This document shows, piece after piece, positions 27,428 through 35,965 of a stretch of 64,000 nucleotides of DNA (the stretch's first letter is position 1; each line of letters starts with the position of its first letter). Origin of the DNA: Novipirellula caenicola (lineage in GTDB: Bacteria > Planctomycetota > Planctomycetia > Pirellulales > Pirellulaceae); assembly GCF_039545035.1 (NCBI RefSeq), contig NZ_BAABRO010000008.1, forward strand, positions 124,001 to 188,000, read 5' to 3'. A program made the translations under genes and the position numbers. The notes under the pieces are model-generated. The model did not search any database. It saw only the letters and a program-made list of their open reading frames with translations, and had not been told where the DNA came from.

Positions 27428-28603
27428 TTAGAATTCGCCGATGACTTCTTTACTAGCTCGAGTTCCCAGTGCACCCCACAGCCCGTAAGGACTTTGGGAA
27501 CCAGGAGCCTGGGCACCCGTGCCCGAGGCCCACACCATGCCCGCTCGCGAGTTGCCCGCTTCGATCGAGTCGGTGATGAATTTCACCGCACCGTCGCCCA
27601 TCAACACGTGACCGCCGCCTTGGTGATAGCTAGATACCGATCCAACAAGGTTCAGGTCATCGCCATTGGTACGCGAGCAGATCTCGCTATTGGGTGGCAA
27701 AATGGTGGTCATGCCCGAGAAGATGGTCTTGGCATCGGCCCAGCGGTAACCGCGAGCACGCGTGGGGCGGCTGTCGCTAGTCCAGAAACGAGGACGTGCC
27801 GGATCGATCACACCCACGCAAGCTTTGGGATTATCGCGAATCGCACTCATCGTCGCGTTATTGCTACCTGCGGTGAAGTTAGGCAGAACGGTCCGGTTGT
27901 CTTTGTCACCGAGCGAAGTCGCAATCTCACCCATTGCGATCGTGTTGGCTAGTCCGTCCAAACAGTCACGGAACTTCGTGACATCAAACGGTTTGAAGAA
28001 GCCGCGATGAGCTTTTTGTGCGGTATCCGCCCGTGTTCGGGTCATGCTGATCGTTCGTGTGTTGGGCCAAGGGCCATAGGCGGTTTCGTCGCACGAGTCA
28101 CCAATACAGGCGGCGTAATTGGTTCGCCCCAACGCGGGAAGACCGACGCCGGGATCGCTTGGACAACGGTACGATGGGATGTCGACTGTCCATGGCACAT
28201 AGGTGATTTCTTCAGGGGTGGGGCCCATCGCGTTCCAGGTTCCGCCGACCTGGCTGGGATTGGAAATCTGTTCCCACAATGCTTGCTGCTCAATGAAGGG
28301 CAGCACCCCGACTAACATGCTCAACTGCAGGTTGTTGGCCAACGGTGTCGGTTCCCACCACGATTTACCGGGGGCTGGCAGCAGCGTTCCCGTGCCATGG
28401 GTGGGCAATTGGTCGTAGGCGGAATGATAATTATGAATTCCAAGACCCAATTGCTTGAAATTGTTGCTGCAGCTCATCCGCCGTGCTGCTTCGCGGGCCG
28501 CTTGTACCGCCGGCAACAGTAGGCCGACAAGCACTCCGATAATTGCAATCACGACTAGCAGTTCCACCAAAGTGAAACCGCGGTCTACTCTCTTACCATT
28601 CAT
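27428..28603 (-). CDS. DUF1559 prepilin-like protein (copy 1)
   Basis: 391 residues from ATG at 28603, which has AAAGG 8 bases upstream. N-terminal type IV pilin-like signal: basic leader MNGKRVDRG, then FTLVELLVVIAIIGVLVGLL, cut after G by a prepilin peptidase. The next block AREAARRMSC-NNFKQLGLG and the C-terminal HQGGGHVLMGDGAVKFI with GLWGALGTR are DUF1559 hallmarks. The protein is probably assembled at the cell surface, where planctomycetes make many such pseudopilins. It shares a 44-base identical stretch with copy 2. A small lipoprotein gene follows. The role in glycan use is unproven. Confidence 0.92.
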   Translation of the reverse strand: MNGKRVDRGFTLVELLVVIAIIGVLVGLLLPAVQAAREAARRMSCSNNFKQLGLGIHNYHSAYDQLPTHGTGTLLPAPGKSWWEPTPLANNLQLSMLVGVLPFIEQQALWEQISNPSQVGGTWNAMGPTPEEITYVPWTVDIPSYRCPSDPGVGLPALGRTNYAACIGDSCDETAYGPWPNTRTISMTRTRADTAQKAHRGFFKPFDVTKFRDCLDGLANTIAMGEIATSLGDKDNRTVLPNFTAGSNNATMSAIRDNPKACVGVIDPARPRFWTSDSRPTRARGYRWADAKTIFSGMTTILPPNSEICSRTNGDDLNLVGSVSSYHQGGGHVLMGDGAVKFITDSIEAGNSRAGMVWASGTGAQAPGSQSPYGLWGALGTRASKEVIGEF

Positions 28604-28707
28604 GGTCACTACCTTTGAAAAAGAAAAGAAGGGTGGCTGGCGAAAGACGACAGCCCAAAAGACAGGAAAAGGAAGCATCGACGCCGCCAGAGAGTTCTGG
28701 TGGCAAA

Positions 28708-28736
28708 TTTTATACCTGCGGTGGATCGCAGGCCAT
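28708..28736 (-). promoter_or_regulatory. Candidate promoter for DUF1559 copy 1
   Basis: On the minus strand TATAAA (28713 to 28708) is followed by AT, an almost consensus -10. Seventeen bases upstream, ATGGCC is only a weak -35. The start site would lie near 28701, giving a leader of about 100 bases before the ATG at 28603. An imperfect hairpin, GCCGCCAGA and TCTGGTGGC, lies at 28683-28704. Moderately suggestive only. Confidence 0.3.
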
Positions 28737-28848
28737 CGTGTTTTTACTGGATGACCACGGTTGAATCGGCCGACAAGCACTCACAAATCCGTTACGCATC
28801 ACTTATTTTGCAACGCCTTGATGTACCTCCTAAAAAGGTTCAGGAACG

Positions 28849-31800
28849 TTATTGCTGGACTTCGACATTCAGTTCTTGAAAAGCGGTGTTTTCTCGCGAC
28901 TTGCTCACCGGAGAAACCTGCCAAACGATCCAGCGGAAATTGCCCAAGGACTTGCCGTCCGGCGCCCGTAGCGAGGCTGCGGTGAAGTCGCCGGACGCGG
29001 CGCTGCGGGTGTCGATAGTGCCTAGCGGGATGAAACGCGAGCGGTCGCTGAGCTTCCATCCTGGATCGGTGTTTGCATTGCTGGCGAACAAGCTCAGCTT
29101 CTGGACGCCGCGTTTCTGATTCTGGTTGAACGACCAACTGGTGATCGCCGAGACCGACTTCACCGCGCCTAGGTCCAATTTGTAAGCTCCGTTTTGAACC
29201 CCGTTTTGAAACACAGGACCATAGTCACGGTTCAATTCGCCGTCGGTCAATACTTTGAGCGGTTCGTTTTGGGTGGTTTGGTTTGCCGATACTTTTCTCG
29301 TCGCTGCCTTTGGCAACTGTAGTGCCGAGAACTCGGCGGGCGTCGATGCCGATTCGATCGCGACATAGGGATGATCCTCGATTTTCAGGTCGATCGTTTC
29401 TTGGTCACGAACCACACGCACTCGTAGCGGCGTGTTGCCCGCCCGCGTGTAGGCCGCGATCAGATCCTCGGCGCTGGCCATTTTTGTGTCATTGATCGCC
29501 AGCACCAAGTCGTTTTCCTGGAATCCGGCAGCGGCAGCCAACGAACGCTTTGGAAAGTCAAGCAAAGCCACGCCTCCGTCTTGTTTGCTGACACCGTAGG
29601 CTGAGAACTCTTCGCCCTCTAACGCATGCAAGGTTGCGCCCAACCAATACCAGTCCATTGCCACCGTGGTGTTCGCAGCGTCAGTTGACGGCGAGTTTTG
29701 GCCAGGGATTTCAAGTTCGGGAATCACCGGCGTTTCCGCGATCGCCTTCAGCGATGGCTTTTTGACGCCAAATTGATCCATCGGGAAATTTTCAAAGCCG
29801 ATTTCAAACGCGGGCGACCCCGGTGCAACACGGAAGTCGCCGCTTGCCGGATCGATAAACAGTGGGTCGGCGACGATCGAATGCAGGTCCCAGCCAAATT
29901 GAACGAACTTGTCTTTGATTTTAGGGTCGGCAGAGAAGAACAGATTGCTGTCGATGCGTTTTCCTTTGGCCTTCTGGCTGGGCATTCTCGCGCCACGATG
30001 CTCGGCCATGAAAATGTTCGAAAACACTTCGTCTTGGCTGTTGTTGAACCAGACGTGCGGATGGAAGCCGTTATTGATGGTGATGTTGTTCCAAGCACGA
30101 CGGCGAAATCCTTCTCGCAGCTTCAAACCGCCCTGCAGCATCAAGTTGTTGTAGATGTCGTAATTGCTTGAACCATCGTCCAAATCGATATCCCATCCGT
30201 GATCGCACCGCCATCGGCTGTTGCGGATCACCGTCGTGTTGAACGCATCGAGAAACGGTAATTTGGGATCCGCATCAATTGCTTTCTGAGAAACATCCAA
30301 GTAGTCACGCCGCCAATAGCGATCACGGCCCCACGAGTTGAATGAACCGTGATCGTGGGTCTCTAGCACGGTGTCGAAAACGTCGCAGCGTTCGATCAAA
30401 TGGCCTCCCCAGGCACCGTCACCCACATTGATTCCGGCGCGGGCACAGTCGTAAATCGAACAGTCGCGAACGGTGATCGCCATGGCCATCTCGATCTGGA
30501 CTCCCGCGGGTTGACGTTCGACTCGGCCAATTCCGTGAATCAAACAGTCCTCGACCGTGCCATTGGCGGGATAGTTTTCCGTCTTGGGGCCCGGTGTACG
30601 GTCGATCTTGGCGAGATCATTTTTTTGACCATATTCAAACAACGGGTCTCGGACTGCCGCAGGATCGCCAACAAAACAAACGCCGCTGGCTCCACAGTCA
30701 TGAATGTGGCATCCCTTCACCAGCGTGCCGCGATTGTATTGGTTGACAAAAATCGCGTTGCCGCCAACCTGGTCAAACTCACTGTCCAGGATGTGGATGT
30801 CCTCGCTGCCCGTGATCATCACGGCGCCGCCACGATAAATCGTCCAGTCACTTCGCAGCATCGGTTCTTTGGTGTCCATGAACGTACGCGCTGCGTGACG
30901 GAACACAAATCCTTGAAAAGTGATCGATTTTACTGGCGCATCGAGGGTGCCTTGGAATTCAACTAAGTGTCGAAGTCGAACCACCTCGACGGTTGCCGTG
31001 TTTAGATCGGTGTCCGCGTCGGGTTTGTAATAGAGCTTGTTCGCTTCGGCGTCGTGAAACCATTCGCCTGCTGCATCAAGTTCTTCGAAGATGTTTTCCA
31101 CCATGCGGAAATCTTTGTGCATTCCCATTTGGCGGTTGTTTTGCCAACCGCCTTCGTAGGTGACTTCCCCGTCCGCATCTTTGCCGGTAATGCGATAGTG
31201 GTAGCCTCCCCATCGGCTGCGGTGCATCGCGTGGATGAATCCACCTTCGGGATTCTTCCAGCGTGCCGCTCGCTCTTTCGAAAACGCGTCCGCTGCGTAG
31301 CCCTGGTAGGCATCGGTCGGCTTGTTGGCGTCGTAGTTTGGATAACGAGCCATCCGCTGGCTCGAACCATTGATAAACAGTTGATCAATCGCTAGCCCCG
31401 CAGGCGTCTCCGCCTGGAAAATACCGTCACGATACGGCTGCCACTGCAACGCGAGCTTCGTTCCGCCGCTCAGCACTGCACCGCCTTCGCGTTCGGCTCG
31501 ATAGACAACGCGTTTGTCCTTCGTCCCGGAGTCTTCGGGGGTGAAAACAAGTGGTTCGGGCAAATAGTAAATGCCATCGGACACATGGACGGTGACCGCT
31601 TCGTTGCCAGCATACGAAGCAGCGAGCGACTTTGCCTTCTGCAACGTCGCTACGGGTAACTCCTTGGTGCCTGGTTGGGTATCGTTGCCAGACACGCTGA
31701 CAAACAGATCAGCGGCGAGGGACGTTTGCGCGGTCCAAAGAACAATCAGCAGGGTGGTGGTGGCAAGCTTCATTACTTTTAGTTTCTTTTGCAGGTTCAT
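28849..31800 (-). CDS. Exported GH141-like beta-helix glycosidase with PDZ and C-terminal sandwich domain
   Basis: 983 residues from ATG at 31800, which begins a signal peptide (ending AQTSLA); M at 31773 is an alternative. The first about 650 residues are a right-handed parallel beta-helix: ISVSGNDTQPGTKE-type opening (DLFVSVSGNDTQPG), GIYYLPEPLVF, EDSGTKDKRVVYRAE, AVLSGGTKL, MARYPNYDANKPTDAYQGYAAD, and turns such as HDCGASGVCF and YDCARAGINVGDG. This pattern fits GH141, which includes alpha-L-fucosidases. A PDZ domain follows at about 728-806 (GGVALLDFPKRSLAAAAGF, ENDLVLAINDTK). The tail (about 845-983) resembles a discoidin-type sandwich. Position beside fucosidases supports a role on fucosides. 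The GH141 assignment is from recall of the pattern. Confidence 0.75.
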   Translation of the reverse strand: MNLQKKLKVMKLATTTLLIVLWTAQTSLAADLFVSVSGNDTQPGTKELPVATLQKAKSLAASYAGNEAVTVHVSDGIYYLPEPLVFTPEDSGTKDKRVVYRAEREGGAVLSGGTKLALQWQPYRDGIFQAETPAGLAIDQLFINGSSQRMARYPNYDANKPTDAYQGYAADAFSKERAARWKNPEGGFIHAMHRSRWGGYHYRITGKDADGEVTYEGGWQNNRQMGMHKDFRMVENIFEELDAAGEWFHDAEANKLYYKPDADTDLNTATVEVVRLRHLVEFQGTLDAPVKSITFQGFVFRHAARTFMDTKEPMLRSDWTIYRGGAVMITGSEDIHILDSEFDQVGGNAIFVNQYNRGTLVKGCHIHDCGASGVCFVGDPAAVRDPLFEYGQKNDLAKIDRTPGPKTENYPANGTVEDCLIHGIGRVERQPAGVQIEMAMAITVRDCSIYDCARAGINVGDGAWGGHLIERCDVFDTVLETHDHGSFNSWGRDRYWRRDYLDVSQKAIDADPKLPFLDAFNTTVIRNSRWRCDHGWDIDLDDGSSNYDIYNNLMLQGGLKLREGFRRRAWNNITINNGFHPHVWFNNSQDEVFSNIFMAEHRGARMPSQKAKGKRIDSNLFFSADPKIKDKFVQFGWDLHSIVADPLFIDPASGDFRVAPGSPAFEIGFENFPMDQFGVKKPSLKAIAETPVIPELEIPGQNSPSTDAANTTVAMDWYWLGATLHALEGEEFSAYGVSKQDGGVALLDFPKRSLAAAAGFQENDLVLAINDTKMASAEDLIAAYTRAGNTPLRVRVVRDQETIDLKIEDHPYVAIESASTPAEFSALQLPKAATRKVSANQTTQNEPLKVLTDGELNRDYGPVFQNGVQNGAYKLDLGAVKSVSAITSWSFNQNQKRGVQKLSLFASNANTDPGWKLSDRSRFIPLGTIDTRSAASGDFTAASLRAPDGKSLGNFRWIVWQVSPVSKSRENTAFQELNVEVQQ

Positions 31801-31927
31801 GTCGGGTTTAGCGAAATGAACGAAATCGAACATTACAATCGCTGTAAATCGTGTCCCGCGTTGCCGAGTTTTCCTCGGCAACGCGGATTGAAAATCGGCG
31901 GAAAAAATCAATCCGCATCCTGAGGAC

Positions 31928-32122
31928 TCACTTCTCGCCCTCGCTATCCTTGACGCCCATGTCGGAGTCGGCGTCTTGCTTGGTCACCTTGGCAAGCTCC
32001 GCTTCATAGTCACGGATCGCTTGCGAATCAACGCCAGCGGTCACGGTTCGAGGCCCTTGGTCGCTGCAACCCGCAGCGAACGTCACCAACAGAACTAATA
32101 TCAACCACGAGAAGTGTTTCAT
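31928..32122 (-). CDS. Small DUF1559-partner lipoprotein (copy 2)
   Basis: 64 residues from ATG at 32122 (the open frame goes to 32176, but MKHFSWLILVLLVTFAAGC is a textbook lipoprotein signal). Lipobox FAAGC. The mature part CSDQGPRTVTAGVDSQ fits the pattern GC-[SG]-[DE]-x4-[ST]-V-x2-G-x5-I shared by three small lipoproteins here, then a charged helix and a Glu/Lys-rich end. It lies 57 bases downstream of a DUF1559 gene. Function unknown; the pairing suggests that it helps place or anchor the pseudopilin. Confidence 0.85.
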   Translation of the reverse strand: MKHFSWLILVLLVTFAAGCSDQGPRTVTAGVDSQAIRDYEAELAKVTKQDADSDMGVKDSEGEK

Positions 32123-32179
32123 CGGAATGTCTAGCCTAATTAGGAAGGGATCAAACGGCGAACGACGAAATGCCATCGC

Positions 32180-33385
32180 TTAAAACTCGGCGTTGATGAC
32201 TTCGCGGTTGGCACGTGTTCCCAATGCCCCCCACAGTCCATAAGGACTTGCCGAACCGGGCGCTTGAGCTCCCGTGCCTCCTAACCAAACATTTCCGGCT
32301 TTGGAATCGCCGGCTTCGATCGAATCGGTGACGAATTTCACCGCCCCGTCCCCCATTAAAACGTGGCAACCACCTTGGTGATGACTGGACATCGTGGCGA
32401 CAAGCGTGGTTCCAAGAGTGTTGTAGGGACCACAGATCTCGCGATTGGGAGACAAAATCGTCATGCAGCCGGAAAACAGCGGGCCTTGGTCTGCCCAGCG
32501 GTAACCGCGGCCAAATAGCGTACGCGAGATCATGAAATATTGTGGGTCCCAAAAACGAGGCCGGGTGGCATCGATCAAGGGCTGGCATCGTGATGGATTG
32601 TTGCGAATATTCGCCAACGAAATGCCCGGAGCACTGCTGTTGGCAGCCGATTCGGTCACTTGGGCTCGATTGTCATTGTCCCCAAGATCCGTGATGATTT
32701 CACCCATCGCAATCGTGTTGGACAGACCATCCAAGCAATCACCGAATCGTGACACGTCAATCGGTTTGAAGAAACCGCGGTGCGCGGCCCGTGCGTCGTC
32801 GGTGTTGTTCTTTACCGTTCGCAGATTGTTCCAAGGACCAAAATAGATTTCCCAGGACGAGTCGCCGACGCAGGCGGCATAGTTCGTCCGCCCCAACGCA
32901 GGCAGCCCAAACCCGGGATCGCTGGGACAGCGATAGCCCGAGATCTCGGTTGTCCAGGGAATGTACTGGATGTCATCCGGAGTAGGTCCCATCGCTGGCC
33001 AAACAGGCGATTGGACCGCACCGTCGGTGCGTTCGGTGCTAGGGTTGGAAATTTTCTCCCACAACGCCTGCTGTTCGAGAAACGGCAGCGACGGCACCAA
33101 CATGCTCAAGCGAATTCGGTTGCCAAGCGTGGACGGGCTGAAATAGTTCGAAGCGGTTCCCGGCTGCGTCCCCGTGCCGTGCGTCGGCACTTGGTTGTAC
33201 GCCGCATGGTAGTTGTGGATTGCCAGCCCGATCTGCTTGAAATTGTTGCTGCAGCTCATCCGCCGTGCTGCTTCGCGTGCCGCTTGGACCGCCGGCAAAA
33301 GCAGTCCAACTAAGACACCAATGATTGCGATGACCACCAGGAGTTCAACGAGTGTGAACCCGGAGCGCTTTCGTGTGAAAGACAT
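32180..33385 (-). CDS. DUF1559 prepilin-like protein (copy 2)
   Basis: 401 residues. Leader MSFTRKRSG, then FTLVELLVVIAIIGVLVGLL, the same pilin-type helix as copy 1, and AREAARRMSCSNNFKQIGLA. Late DUF1559 landmarks: MSSHHQGGCHVLMGDGAVKFV, GLWGALGTRANREVINAEF. The ATG at 33385 is preceded by AGGGTAG, a fair ribosome site. The central part differs from copy 1 in loops, but most of the frame is alignable. It forms a two-gene unit with the lipoprotein at 31928-32122. The Cys pairs scattered through the middle (YRCPSDPG, SRCQPLI, REICG) are shared with copies 1 and 3 and may form disulfides. Confidence 0.92.
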   Translation of the reverse strand: MSFTRKRSGFTLVELLVVIAIIGVLVGLLLPAVQAAREAARRMSCSNNFKQIGLAIHNYHAAYNQVPTHGTGTQPGTASNYFSPSTLGNRIRLSMLVPSLPFLEQQALWEKISNPSTERTDGAVQSPVWPAMGPTPDDIQYIPWTTEISGYRCPSDPGFGLPALGRTNYAACVGDSSWEIYFGPWNNLRTVKNNTDDARAAHRGFFKPIDVSRFGDCLDGLSNTIAMGEIITDLGDNDNRAQVTESAANSSAPGISLANIRNNPSRCQPLIDATRPRFWDPQYFMISRTLFGRGYRWADQGPLFSGCMTILSPNREICGPYNTLGTTLVATMSSHHQGGCHVLMGDGAVKFVTDSIEAGDSKAGNVWLGGTGAQAPGSASPYGLWGALGTRANREVINAEF

Positions 33386-33437
33386 TGTGCTACCCTAAAG
33401 AAAAGTTATGAAAATCAATAACAAATGGGCGCTTTGC

Positions 33438-33458
33438 TTGACGCTACAGTGGCGTCAA
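33438..33458. promoter_or_regulatory. Inverted repeat upstream of DUF1559 copy 2
   Basis: TTGACGC and GCGTCAA, perfect 7-bp arms around TACAGTG, centred about 63 bases before the ATG at 33385 and just downstream of a TATGAT element. It could be an operator or a leader hairpin. Confidence 0.35.
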
Positions 33459-33726
33459 CGAGGCATGAAGTTCCCCAAGACCGAATAATCATAGAGTCCA
33501 TCCCTATGGGGGTAGTAAGATTTTGCGACGCGGCAATAACGTTTTGCGACACCTCGAGGTGCTGGAGCGGCTTTGAGGATCTCGCCGAGGGGAAGTCCGA
33601 ATCTCAAGGAGGAAATCCGAAATTCGGAGAAGGGAATACGGCCGCCAATCCGCGGGACGTCCGCAGTGGACGATCCCGCATTTTTTAGGCTGGCCATTGC
33701 TGCCGTCGGCAACGGCAATGACATCA

Positions 33727-33808
33727 GCCCCGCGAGCTATCGGGCCCGCGATCTAATAGGCCTGCGAGCTAATAGGCCTGCGAGCTAACGGGGCCCGCGA
33801 CTCATCCG
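33727..33808. repeat. 16-bp tandem repeat, five degenerate copies
   Basis: Units close to GCCTGCGAGCTAATAG at 33727-33743, 33744-33759, 33760-33775, 33776-33791 and 33793-33808. Units 3 and 4 differ only in the last bases. The array ends 34 bases before the stop of the GH29 gene. Like the array at 2772-2840 it has a GC-rich head and a GCTAA-like core. Confidence 0.7.
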
Positions 33809-33842
33809 ATCGGCGGCGTGCGGTCCGTTCGAGCGTGACTTG

Positions 33843-35636
33843 CTATTGGTGAATCGGAGTGAACGTGATTGACTTCAAGCTTCCGGTTTTCACGTTGCCG
33901 TCCAGACACGATGCCGAGACGGTGTAGCGGCCAGCCTTCGGAAAGTTCAGCCAACCGATCGGGAAATTTTGGTAGATGTGCGATGCATTTTGCTGGTTCT
34001 GGATCGACTGGCCACCTTCGACCGTAACGCCCCAAACCAATCGTCCTTCGCCGGCATAGCTCAGTGCGACTTGATAGTCCCCTGGGACGACCACGTCGAT
34101 TTCCCAGCTTGCTTTGCCGGTGGTTTCCTCGTCGCCGGTTGGCCAATCGGTGACCTCGATCACATGTTTCCACTCGCCGAATTTTTCCATCCAGCGTTTG
34201 TCGTTCTGGGTGGCGCCGGATACCGAGGCAAATTCGGCTAGGATCTCCGTTGCGACTTCGGGATCGAGGCCCCAGGTCGGATCGGCCTCAGGCTCGCCCG
34301 CCAAATCCAGTTCGATCACCGAGACGAGGTCCTCCGGAGCACATTGGGGGAGCGAAAAGCGAGTCCAGGTGCCGACCGATTCGAATTCAACCGGATTCGC
34401 ATCATCGCCAGCGAGCAATTTGGCCGAGCGGATCTCGGTTTGTAACCCAGGCAAATACAGCTGGCCGCTCGCAGGCCACTTGAACACCGACAAAAACATG
34501 CGGTTGCCCTTCACGGTGACGTCGCCCCACGGCAGTGCATGTTGCCATGGCGAGGCTTCGGTCGCGTACACCACCTGAGGATGACGCTTGATCCAATCGC
34601 CGGAACTTCGCAGCGAGGCCGCCGCACGCTCAGGAACCGAGCCGTCGCCGCGTGGGCCGATGTTCAACATGTACGTTCCACCGCGAGCCACACATGCGAT
34701 CAGCCGATGCAGGATTTCTTCGGGCGTTTTCCAGTTCTCGTCGTACCAAGCATAGCCCCACGAATCATTGGTCGTGTCGACGGCTTCCCAAAGCCCTTCG
34801 ACGTTGCGGTGAGGCACTTCCATATCGCCCAAGGATTGGTAATCCCCTAGGTTGTGACCGGCGCGCCCAGAGACCAACGCCTTAGGTTGATTTTCTCGTA
34901 CGACATCGACCAATTCTTGGACGTATTTCTTGGGCATGTTTCCAGGGGTATCGAACCAGACCAATACGATCGGGCCGTACTCGCTGGTGATCTCTTTGAC
35001 TTGCGGCAAACATTTCTTTTGAAAGTAATCGTCAAAGGTGGCTGGGTTTCCCTGAGAATCTTGCTTAGGACCATTGCCGCCGCCGGGGAACGTCCAATCT
35101 TGGTTGTGCGAGTAATAGAAACCAAATCCGAGCCCCTGTTTTTGGCATGCTTCGGCCAATTCTTTCATCGGGTCCAATTTGATCGGCGATGCATCGCCAA
35201 TGTTGAACTTGTTGGCTTTGGAATGATACATCGCAAAGCCATCATGATGCTTCGCAGTGATGATGATGTATTTCATTCCTGCGTCCTTGGCGAGCTGAGC
35301 GATTGCCATCGCATCGAACTTGACCGGATTGAATGTTTTCGCCAATTCGCGGTATCGCGGGATCGGAATTCCCGCCATACGTGGATTCATGATCCATTCG
35401 CCGATACCGTAATAGGTTTTGCCATCGACCTTGTTGGCCAATTGCGAGTAGATCCCCCAGTGGATGAACATCGCGTAATTGCCATCGGCAAAAAGTTGCC
35501 CCCGCTCTGCATCATCGGCGCGAAGTTTGACGATCGACTCGCCCCACATCTTGTCCATCTCTTGTGATTTCGCAGGCGAAGTATGCATCAGTGTGAATAC
35601 CGTCATCAGACAGCAAATCGTGTTCTTTAAGATCAT
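33843..35636 (-). CDS. Secreted GH29 alpha-L-fucosidase (second)
   Basis: 597 residues. Signal peptide about 1-24. GH29 domain: YAMFIHWGIYSQ, KYIIITAKHHDGFAMYHS, FGFYYSHNQDW, and nucleophile D229 in VLVWFDTPGNM. The C-terminal region (about 500-597) with GDYQVALSYAGEGRLVWGV and FPKAGRYTVSASCLDG looks like a small binding sandwich, as in the other GH29 protein. The two paralogues share the landmarks but differ in loops near the active site (MAGIPIPRYREL against KIPIAEYEKY), so they may prefer different linkages. It lies downstream of DUF1559 copy 2 in coordinates and upstream of it in transcription. Confidence 0.93.
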   Translation of the reverse strand: MILKNTICCLMTVFTLMHTSPAKSQEMDKMWGESIVKLRADDAERGQLFADGNYAMFIHWGIYSQLANKVDGKTYYGIGEWIMNPRMAGIPIPRYRELAKTFNPVKFDAMAIAQLAKDAGMKYIIITAKHHDGFAMYHSKANKFNIGDASPIKLDPMKELAEACQKQGLGFGFYYSHNQDWTFPGGGNGPKQDSQGNPATFDDYFQKKCLPQVKEITSEYGPIVLVWFDTPGNMPKKYVQELVDVVRENQPKALVSGRAGHNLGDYQSLGDMEVPHRNVEGLWEAVDTTNDSWGYAWYDENWKTPEEILHRLIACVARGGTYMLNIGPRGDGSVPERAAASLRSSGDWIKRHPQVVYATEASPWQHALPWGDVTVKGNRMFLSVFKWPASGQLYLPGLQTEIRSAKLLAGDDANPVEFESVGTWTRFSLPQCAPEDLVSVIELDLAGEPEADPTWGLDPEVATEILAEFASVSGATQNDKRWMEKFGEWKHVIEVTDWPTGDEETTGKASWEIDVVVPGDYQVALSYAGEGRLVWGVTVEGGQSIQNQQNASHIYQNFPIGWLNFPKAGRYTVSASCLDGNVKTGSLKSITFTPIHQ

Positions 35637-35965
35637 TCAATCAGCTCTTGGGGAGGCGTTTGGTGTCGATTCGAACTGCTGCGTCTGCGTCACCTGTACC
35701 ACGATTTGTGGAGTCTTGCGCAGCCGTAACTCGAAAAAGGTTACCTGCTGACGCCACCGTTTCGTATCGTGTATTCACAGGATACGGCCTCTGGGAAGCA
35801 AAGCCGGGCTCGAACGCCACTGCCGATTTGGTGTTCGACGATCCCGCCAATCGCGGCTTGATGACAAACGATTGTCGACGCCGCGTCCCCCGTCGCTAGC
35901 GATGCCAGCGTCGCAATCGAACAAAACGAACGACGGGAATCGGTCATGCGAAAAAACGTGCGTTT
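35637..35965. other. Intergenic, possible remnant of an exported-protein gene
   Basis: 329 bases between a GH29 gene and a sulfatase gene. On the minus strand a 68-codon frame (35741-35947) starts MTDSRRSFCSIATL, like a twin-arginine signal, but ends without a domain. A second frame (35641-35850) overlaps it. Neither is a convincing gene. A decayed gene is possible. Confidence 0.3.

Larger units (their letters stand above)
33386..33842. other. Intergenic with inverted and tandem repeats
   Basis: 457 bases upstream of DUF1559 copy 2. On the minus strand TATGAT (33493 to 33488) is a good -10 without a good -35. A perfect inverted repeat (33438-33458) and a 16-bp tandem array (33727-33808) are listed separately. 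Short open frames here lack family features. Confidence 0.5.

Noticed and set aside
33455-33724. 89-codon minus-strand frame before DUF1559 copy 2
   Set aside because: Lies in a regulatory and repeat region; sequence looks random.
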